Assembly: GCA_964479585.1 (NCBI GenBank)
Contig: CAYZMP010000053.1
Location: 1 to 10,230 of the forward strand
Source of the DNA: UBA6182 sp964479585
GTDB taxonomy: Bacteria > Bacillota_I > Bacilli_A > Erysipelotrichales > Erysipelotrichaceae
Direction: 5' to 3'
Length of the DNA: 10,230 nt
Position 1 is the stretch's first letter. Every line of letters begins with the position of its first letter. Below the pieces are notes generated by a model. That model did no database searches. It was not told the DNA's origin and was given only the letters and a program-made list of their open reading frames with translations. Position numbers and translations under genes: made by a program. Positions 5,834-10,230 of the stretch are shown piece after piece.

Positions 5834-6826
5834 TTATTGATTTTCAATTATTGAATATTTCTGAAAAGAAGCAATAGCTTCTTTTTTTATGTCCTTAGCA
5901 GCTTGTATTTGATCAAGTAGATTTTCCATCGCTTTCATGCCTAGTTTAAAGCTATCTAAATCGACGGTTGTTAAAGAAGGGTTGCTGAAGGTTGAGAAGA
6001 TAGTATTATCAAAACCACTAACATAAATGTCATTAGGTAGTCTTCCTTTTTGTTGTTTTATTTCATCAATAACTCCAATAGCAATTAAATCAGATGTGGT
6101 AAAAAAAGCAGTAACTTGTGGTGTGTTGTTTAAGATTTTTTTAGTCAAAGTTCGTGAAGAAGAGTATCCAAATAAATAATCATCAATTTCCTGGGTAATA
6201 ATTGGCAAATTATGTTTGTTAAGCACATCAACATAAGCACGATACTTTTCTCTAGCAGAAATTATACTTGATGATCCAGTATGAACAAAAGCTATGTTTT
6301 TATGACCTTTACTTATCATCGTCTCCATTACTTTACATGAAGCATCATAAAAGTCGATGGTAAAAAAAGTGGCCTTAGCTTCAGGGATATACTCAATAAC
6401 TTGTACGATTGGATAATTTTCAAAAAGCCTGTTTAAATCATCTTTATGTAATGTGTTTGAAATTAAAATGACGCCATCAAGCAAGTGGTTTTTAAGCATT
6501 TTAATGTATCGTTGTTCACGATCTAAGTCGCCGTAAGTGTTTCCAATAAGGACATTATAATCATGTTCGTGAGCTACTTTTTCTATCCCTTGTACAGTCA
6601 ACGCAAAGAAAGGATTATCGACACTGTGCAATAAGATAAGTACCATGTTTGAGTTGATCTTTCTAAGGTATGTACCAAATGCATTAGGTTGATAATTTAA
6701 TTTTTCAATGGCATCTAAAACACGATTGCGCGTGTTCTCTGATACTTTGGCAGAATTGTTAACAACACGGCTAACGGTAGCCACACTAACTTTTGCTAAA
6801 AGAGCAACTTGTTCAATTGTACTCAT
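5834..6826 (-). CDS. LacI/CcpA-family transcriptional regulator
   Basis: DNA-binding regulator, 330 aa from the ATG at 6826, usual family length. An N-terminal HTH (about residues 3-23, with SVATVSRVVNN as recognition segment) is followed by the hinge NYQPNAFGTYLRK (44-56), whose L54 should insert at the CG centre of the operator. The rest is a periplasmic-binding-like sugar-sensing domain with NPFF (71-74) and VSGFDN near the C-terminus. The V-A-T recognition residues resemble CcpA-type proteins and suit TGTAA-N-CG-N-TTACA sites, two of which lie before the divergent transporter operon and one over the alpha-glucosidase promoter. A GTG at 6829 is one codon upstream; both have acceptable spacing to AAAGGA, and the ATG gives the more typical MSTIEQVA start. 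It is probably a sugar-relieved local repressor, like MalR or MsmR-type proteins, rather than the global CcpA, judging by gene context. Confidence 0.92.
   Translation of the reverse strand: MSTIEQVALLAKVSVATVSRVVNNSAKVSENTRNRVLDAIEKLNYQPNAFGTYLRKINSNMVLILLHSVDNPFFALTVQGIEKVAHEHDYNVLIGNTYGDLDREQRYIKMLKNHLLDGVILISNTLHKDDLNRLFENYPIVQVIEYIPEAKATFFTIDFYDASCKVMETMISKGHKNIAFVHTGSSSIISAREKYRAYVDVLNKHNLPIITQEIDDYLFGYSSSRTLTKKILNNTPQVTAFFTTSDLIAIGVIDEIKQQKGRLPNDIYVSGFDNTIFSTFSNPSLTTVDLDSFKLGMKAMENLLDQIQAAKDIKKEAIASFQKYSIIENQ
5864..5887 (+). terminator. Terminator of the ATPase-amylase operon, inside the lacI-type gene
   Basis: AAAAGAAGC (5864-5872) and GCTTCTTTT (5877-5885) pair perfectly around the loop AATA, and the T-run reaches 5887. 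It lies 30 bases beyond the amylase stop, within the last codons of the opposing LacI-type gene. It is nearly symmetrical and could work on the minus strand too, where TTTTC follows the stem, but it would then cut the message before that gene's stop codon. Confidence 0.8.
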
Positions 6827-6854
6827 CACTAACCATCCTTTTGTCTATTTTACC

Positions 6855-6884
6855 ATTAAAGTAAATAAAACTCTATGGTTTCAA
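6855..6884 (-). promoter_or_regulatory. Promoter of the LacI-type regulator gene
   Basis: On the minus strand TTGAAA (6884-6879) and TTTAAT (6860-6855) are separated by 18 bp. The start site would be near 6848, about 20 nt before the coding start. The -35 box overlaps the inverted repeat at 6878-6891, so a protein bound there would compete with RNA polymerase. Confidence 0.6.
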
Positions 6885-6913
6885 GTGAAACTGTTCACGT
6901 AGTGTTCACATAG
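6878..6913. repeat. Array of GTGAA/TTCAC half-sites in the divergent region
   Basis: Three nested symmetries are visible. GTTTCA and TGAAAC flank AG (6878-6891, perfect). GTGAA and TTCAC flank ACTG (6885-6898, perfect). TGTTCACGTAG (6892-6902) is repeated immediately as TGTTCACATAG (6903-6913), differing at one base, with an 11-bp period. The motif differs from the TGTAA-N-CG-N-TTACA operators nearby, so a different regulator or autoregulation is possible. It overlaps the regulator's -35 box. Confidence 0.55.
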
Positions 6914-6946
6914 TAAATACACGCGTTGACTCAATTTAGGTATAAA

Positions 6947-6960
6947 TGTAAACGATTACA
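6947..6960. promoter_or_regulatory. LacI/CcpA-type operator O1 before the transporter operon
   Basis: TGTAAACGATTACA matches TGTAA-N-CG-N-TTACA, and the CcpA cre consensus, at every informative position. It lies just upstream of the -35 box (6972). Its centre is 33 bp, about three helical turns, from the second operator, placing both on the same DNA face. Confidence 0.8.
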
Positions 6961-6971
6961 TCGTTATAAAA

Positions 6972-7001
6972 TTGACATTGATAACCGCTTACATCTACAA
7001 T
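6972..7001 (+). promoter_or_regulatory. Promoter of the ABC transporter operon
   Basis: A consensus -35 TTGACA (6972-6977) and TACAAT (6996-7001) are separated by 18 bp. Transcription should start near 7008, giving a leader of about 26 nt that contains the near-perfect SD AAGGAGGG (7021-7028), 5 bases before the ATG at 7034. Operator O2 fills the spacer, so repression would be by blocking polymerase. Confidence 0.8.
6980..6993. promoter_or_regulatory. LacI/CcpA-type operator O2 in the promoter spacer
   Basis: GATAACCGCTTACA keeps the TAA-N-CG-N-TTACA core and differs from the full consensus only in the first two bases. It sits entirely between the -35 and -10 boxes of the transporter promoter. 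It is weaker than O1 by sequence, so cooperative binding with O1 is plausible. Confidence 0.65.
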
Positions 7002-7033
7002 AAAGATGCGAATAATATACAAGGAGGGTAAAA

Positions 7034-8305
7034 ATGAAAAAGTTCTTAATTATTATTTCGATGTTTATGTTGGTGTTCTCACTTCAAGCGTGTGGAACTA
7101 CTGATGATGGTGATGATAATGGCAATGGTGGAGATGAAACCATTGAAATTACATTCAAACAAAATAAGCCTGAAATTGACGATCAATTACAAGCTTATGC
7201 TAGAGCGTATGAAGCAGAAACAGGTGTTAAAGTTAACGTTGTTTCTTGTGGTGGTGGCGCCTGTGATCTAGGTGACATGTTACGTTCTGACTATGCTGCC
7301 GATCAAATGCCAGAAATCTTCCCGGTTGATGGTGTTGAATCATTTAACGAATGGGCACTACTTGCTGCTGATTTATCTGGCGAACGTTGGGTAAATGACA
7401 CTGATGTAGAGTTCATCGTTGATGGAAAAGTTTATGGTTTCCCAGTTAACATTGAAGGTTGGGGAATGGCTTACAATGCTGATTTACTAGAACAAGCAGA
7501 AATCGATCCTGCTACATTAACAAACTATGATGCATATGTTGCAGCATTTGCAAAATTAGATGGCATGAAAGATGAGCTAGGAATTAAATCTGTTGTATCA
7601 ATGACAGCTGGTCCTGGTATGTACTGGGTTACAGCACACCATAACTTCAACAGCTTATTATCCAATGGTCTTGACTATGGAGATATGAGCGTTGTTGATG
7701 CAATGTTAGGTGGAGACATTGATGACACACGTTTAAGCGAATATGCAGATTGGGTTAAATTATTGTTTGACTATTCTGATAACGCAGTATTAACAACTGG
7801 TGGATATGATGAGCAAGTTAATGCATTCTTAAATCAAGAAGCAGTATTTGTTCACCAAGGAAACTGGATTGATGGTAACTTAACAGATGCTACATTTAAT
7901 ATGGCTTTTGCTCCTCACGGATCACAAAAAGCTGATACTGATGGAATTTTCGTTGGAGCACCTGCATGGTATGTCGTGAATAAAGAATCTGCAAATGCAC
8001 AAGCTGCAAAAGATTTCTTAGACTTCATGGTTTACAATGAATTAGGTCATAAGTACATGGTTGAAGATGCTGGTATGATTCCTGCATTTACAAACATTAC
8101 TTTAGAACCAGCTGGTCAATTATCACAATCAGTAATGGAATGGAACCAAGAAGGAAAAATCTACTCATGGTTACAATACACATATAGTGGAGCGTTCCGT
8201 GATGATACTTTAGGTCCTATCTATAACTTACTAGCTAGTGGTGATATTGATTTAGCTACATTCAATACTAGATTCAAAGCAGCACTAGAAGAATACGCTA
8301 ACTAA
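7034..8305 (+). CDS. Sugar-binding lipoprotein of a CUT1 ABC importer (MsmE/MalE-like)
   Basis: Extracellular, membrane-anchored solute-binding protein that delivers an oligosaccharide to the two following permeases. The 423-aa precursor has a positively charged, hydrophobic signal peptide ending in the lipobox LQAC (17-20), so C20 would be lipidated and the protein cleaved before it. A flexible Asp/Gly-rich linker (21-35) follows, then the bacterial family 1 solute-binding fold, with the recognisable segments MPEIFPVDG, DGKVYGFPVN and GWGMAYNADLL. Two close cysteines, C72 and C77, occur near the segment where related proteins usually have a Gly/Ser-rich turn. An excellent SD (7021-7028) and strong promoter suggest high expression, normal for a binding protein. 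It is first in its operon and is followed by a hairpin that may hold its expression above that of the permeases. The ligand cannot be read from sequence; maltodextrin or another alpha-glucoside is the contextual guess. Confidence 0.92.
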   Translation: MKKFLIIISMFMLVFSLQACGTTDDGDDNGNGGDETIEITFKQNKPEIDDQLQAYARAYEAETGVKVNVVSCGGGACDLGDMLRSDYAADQMPEIFPVDGVESFNEWALLAADLSGERWVNDTDVEFIVDGKVYGFPVNIEGWGMAYNADLLEQAEIDPATLTNYDAYVAAFAKLDGMKDELGIKSVVSMTAGPGMYWVTAHHNFNSLLSNGLDYGDMSVVDAMLGGDIDDTRLSEYADWVKLLFDYSDNAVLTTGGYDEQVNAFLNQEAVFVHQGNWIDGNLTDATFNMAFAPHGSQKADTDGIFVGAPAWYVVNKESANAQAAKDFLDFMVYNELGHKYMVEDAGMIPAFTNITLEPAGQLSQSVMEWNQEGKIYSWLQYTYSGAFRDDTLGPIYNLLASGDIDLATFNTRFKAALEEYAN

Positions 8306-8324
8306 TAGCAAACAAAAAATATTA

Positions 8325-8364
8325 AGTAAGAAAAGGGTAGACTAACATCTGCCCTTATCTTGCT
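8325..8364 (+). promoter_or_regulatory. Intercistronic hairpin between binding protein and permease genes
   Basis: AGGGTAGA (8334-8341) and TCTGCCCT (8348-8355) pair, with one G-T wobble, around CTAACA. The stem continues after one A-A mismatch to about 8325 and 8364, some 16 pairs in all. No T-tract follows, so it looks less like a full terminator than a 3' stabilising or partial-attenuation hairpin that makes the binding protein more abundant than the permeases. Confidence 0.6.
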
Positions 8365-8382
8365 ATAATTGGGAGGAAAGAT

Positions 8383-9288
8383 ATGGATAAGGAAAAGCGA
8401 AAGCAGAAAATAGTATTTTGGCTATTTCTTGCACCGGCATTAATTGCATTTTTGATGGTACAAATAGTTCCGTTTTCTGTAGGATTATATTACTCATTTA
8501 CAAACTGGTCAGCATCAGCTCAACCTTCAATCGATTGGGTTGGTCTTGATAACTATCGAGTGATATTTAAAGATGTGCAGTTTTTATATTCTACAGTGAT
8601 AACTTCCGTGTATACAATGCTCAATATTGTAGCAGTAAACATTATTGCTTTTAGTTTAGCATTGTTGGTAACATCAAAAATCAAAGGTAAAAACTATTAT
8701 AGAGCAGGATTTTTCTTGCCGAACATTATTGGTGGAATAATCTTAGGTTACCTATGGCAATTTATTTTCAATCGTTTCTTAGTTGAAATTGGATTGAGTT
8801 TAGATATTGCTTTTTTAAGTACATCTATCCTTCGAAGTGCAAATGGTGCACTAATGTCTTTGGTAATTGTTAGTACATGGCAATATGCTGGATATATTAT
8901 GATGATTTATGTTGCTGCACTTCAAAATGTTCCTAAAGATCTTATTGAAGCTGCAGAAATTGATGGTGCAACAACTTGGCAACGATTTAAAGCAATCACT
9001 ATTCCAATGGTGAGACCTGCTTTTACAGTTACGCTGTTTTTAACATTAGTTAACTCATTTAAGCAGTTTGATGTTAACGTATCGTTAGTAGGTGTTGGAC
9101 CAGCTACGATTTTTATGGACCGTATAGTAAATGGTACTAGTTTATTAGCACTTAACATTTACAACACTTCCGCACTATCATTAAACACAGCACAAGCACA
9201 AGCTAAAGCTATTATATTCTTTATTGTTCTTGTTGTGTTTTCACTCCTTCAAGTGTATTTTTCTAAGAGAAAGGAGATTGAACTATAA
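8383..9288 (+). CDS. ABC sugar permease, MalF/MsmF type
   Basis: Inner transmembrane subunit of the importer, 301 aa. About six hydrophobic segments are visible, near residues 10-30, 72-98, 106-128, 155-178, 210-232 and 275-295. The cytoplasmic EAA loop that docks on the ATPase is clear at 189-212, with EAAEIDGATTWQRF followed by IPMVRP. FLAPAL near the N-terminus and the Y-x-S-F-T-N-W segment (37-42) are typical of the MalF/LacF group. The ATG is set by GGGAGG (8371-8376), 6 bases upstream. It overlaps the next permease by one base (TAATG), implying coupled translation and equal amounts of the two subunits. The ATPase partner is most likely the MsmK-type protein at 3436-4542. Confidence 0.94.
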   Translation: MDKEKRKQKIVFWLFLAPALIAFLMVQIVPFSVGLYYSFTNWSASAQPSIDWVGLDNYRVIFKDVQFLYSTVITSVYTMLNIVAVNIIAFSLALLVTSKIKGKNYYRAGFFLPNIIGGIILGYLWQFIFNRFLVEIGLSLDIAFLSTSILRSANGALMSLVIVSTWQYAGYIMMIYVAALQNVPKDLIEAAEIDGATTWQRFKAITIPMVRPAFTVTLFLTLVNSFKQFDVNVSLVGVGPATIFMDRIVNGTSLLALNIYNTSALSLNTAQAQAKAIIFFIVLVVFSLLQVYFSKRKEIEL

Positions 9289-10142
9289 TGAGAACCAAAC
9301 AATCACGTTACTTTTTTGAGTTTTTAACCATTGCATTATTAATATTCTTTCTAATCCCATTAATGCTCGTCGTTATTAATGCCGCTAAAAGCAACAATGA
9401 AATTTTAACAAACCCAATTTCAATGCCAGAAAACTGGGGCAATATATGGGCGAACATCACAACGATTTGGAACAACCCAAATATTCGTTATGGACAAGCT
9501 TTATTTAACTCAGTGTTCATTACTTTCTTTAGTTTAATGGGAATAACAATCTCGTCAGCGATGGCTGCTTGGGTACTTGTTCGTACAAAAACTAAAACAT
9601 CCATGTTTATCTTTATGGTGTTTGTTGCCGCAATGGTTATACCATTTCAAGTAGTTATGTTTCCTCTTGTTCGTTGGTTTAGTATTGTTCAAAGAACTAT
9701 TGGTGTTCCATTACTAAGAAACTATACGGGAATCATTATTGCTTATATGGGCTTTGGTAGTTCCCTATCTATCTTCTTGTTTCATGGATTTATTAAATCG
9801 ATTCCTCTAGATATTGAAGAAGCCGCATATGTTGATGGTTGTGGAAAAATTAAAACTTTCTTCTACATTGTTCTACCAATTTTAAAACCAATTTATGTTA
9901 CGGTTTTAATACTTAATGGGATTTGGATTTGGAATGACTATTTATTGCCAATGCTGTTATTAGGCAAGGGAACGCCTGTTCAAACTATCCCACTCGCTGT
10001 AAGTAACTTTGCAGGAGCATTTGTTACATCGTATGACTTGTTATTAACTGCAATATTGATGGCAATTGTTCCGGTATTAATCTTCTTTATTATTGCACAA
10101 AAACATATTATTAAAGGTATGGTCGAAGGATCAGTGAAATAA
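9288..10142 (+). CDS. ABC sugar permease, MalG/MsmG type
   Basis: Second transmembrane subunit of the importer, 284 aa, typical length for the MalG group. It has about six hydrophobic segments, including residues 10-32, 72-98, 105-127, 146-166, 195-215 and 250-270. The EAA loop is at 178-201, with EEAAYVDGCGKIKTFF followed by the conserved LPILKP. The N-terminal segment LMLVVINAAKSNNEI and the following PENW (47-50) resemble MalG-type proteins. Its ATG shares its A with the stop of the preceding permease; AAGGAG (9271-9276) lies 11 bases upstream. It is the last gene of the transporter operon and is followed at once by a terminator. Confidence 0.94.
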   Translation: MRTKQSRYFFEFLTIALLIFFLIPLMLVVINAAKSNNEILTNPISMPENWGNIWANITTIWNNPNIRYGQALFNSVFITFFSLMGITISSAMAAWVLVRTKTKTSMFIFMVFVAAMVIPFQVVMFPLVRWFSIVQRTIGVPLLRNYTGIIIAYMGFGSSLSIFLFHGFIKSIPLDIEEAAYVDGCGKIKTFFYIVLPILKPIYVTVLILNGIWIWNDYLLPMLLLGKGTPVQTIPLAVSNFAGAFVTSYDLLLTAILMAIVPVLIFFIIAQKHIIKGMVEGSVK

Positions 10143-10168
10143 AAATGACCGTAAGGTCATTTTCTTTT
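10142..10168 (+). terminator. Intrinsic terminator of the transporter operon
   Basis: AAAATGACC (10142-10150) and GGTCATTTT (10155-10163) pair perfectly around GTAA, a GNRA-type tetraloop, and the T-rich run TTTCTTTT follows. The stem begins on the last base of the stop codon. The remaining bases to 10230 show no gene start or other signal. Confidence 0.9.
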
Positions 10169-10230
10169 CAAAAAAGAGACCAACTATGAATAGTCAAGAA
10201 GAAAGTTATTGAAATTTCAGGCATAACAAA

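Noticed and set aside
5834..5890. Reading through the TGA at 5831 as tryptophan (Mycoplasma code)
   Set aside because: The protein is complete at its TGA, tryptophan is always TGG elsewhere, and read-through would run antisense through the regulator gene.
6926..6954. A second transporter promoter from TTGACT (6926-6931) overlapping operator O1
   Set aside because: At 17 bp the -10 would be TAAACG, and the better TATAAA (6941-6946) is only 9 bp away; the TTGACA/TACAAT pair downstream is much stronger.
8361..8369. Extended -10 TGCTATAAT before the MalF-type permease
   Set aside because: A start 6-8 bases downstream would fall in the SD GGGAGG and leave little ribosome-binding sequence, and there is no -35; probably chance at the hairpin base.
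1..10230. CRISPR arrays, tRNA or rRNA genes, insertion sequences, phage or defence genes
   Set aside because: No repeat-spacer pattern, cloverleaf, transposase motif or terminal repeats were seen; the window is gene-dense with metabolic genes.

Overview
The window is a compact carbohydrate-uptake and breakdown locus from an AT-rich, low-G+C Gram-positive-type bacterium. Strong Shine-Dalgarno sites, Bacillus-like promoters, a lipobox lipoprotein and Firmicutes/Mollicutes protein families support this. TGG encodes tryptophan throughout, and TGA ends the gene that stops at 5833, directly against its convergent neighbour. The standard bacterial code therefore applies and Mycoplasma/Spiroplasma-type decoding is excluded. 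An Acholeplasma/Izemoplasma/Haloplasma-like or Erysipelotrichia-like host would fit, but that placement is inference.

Layout. 1-147: leader with a hairpin and a probable promoter. 148-1017: ROK-family fructokinase with its own terminator. 1060-2801: promoter, LacI-type operator and a cytoplasmic GH13 alpha-glucosidase, followed by a small PucR-type HTH protein (2805-3371). 3372-3435: an unusual regulatory stretch with a 21-bp perfect palindrome and a 12-bp inverted repeat whose loop is the -10 box. 3436-5833: an MsmK/MsmX-type ABC ATPase and a second cytoplasmic GH13 enzyme. 5834-6826, minus strand: a LacI/CcpA-family regulator whose stop codon abuts the preceding gene. 6830-7033: divergent control region. 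7034-10142: solute-binding lipoprotein and two MalF/MalG-type permeases, ending in a clear intrinsic terminator.

How it works together (inference from family roles). The lipoprotein captures an oligosaccharide, the two permeases import it, and the MsmK-type ATPase from the neighbouring operon powers them. The two GH13 enzymes lack signal peptides and would cleave alpha-glucosidic bonds in the cytoplasm. The fructokinase would phosphorylate released fructose, which hints at sucrose-like or other fructose-containing alpha-glucosides, although a pure maltodextrin role is also possible. The LacI-type regulator probably acts through TGTAA-N-CG-N-TTACA-like sites, two before the lipoprotein gene and one over the alpha-glucosidase promoter. 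CcpA could recognise the same sites.

Nothing here is a wholly new system at gene level. The most unusual signals are regulatory: the palindrome and promoter-in-hairpin before the ATPase gene, the TTCAC half-site array in the divergent region, and a His-to-Gln change in a nearly invariant alpha-glucosidase motif.
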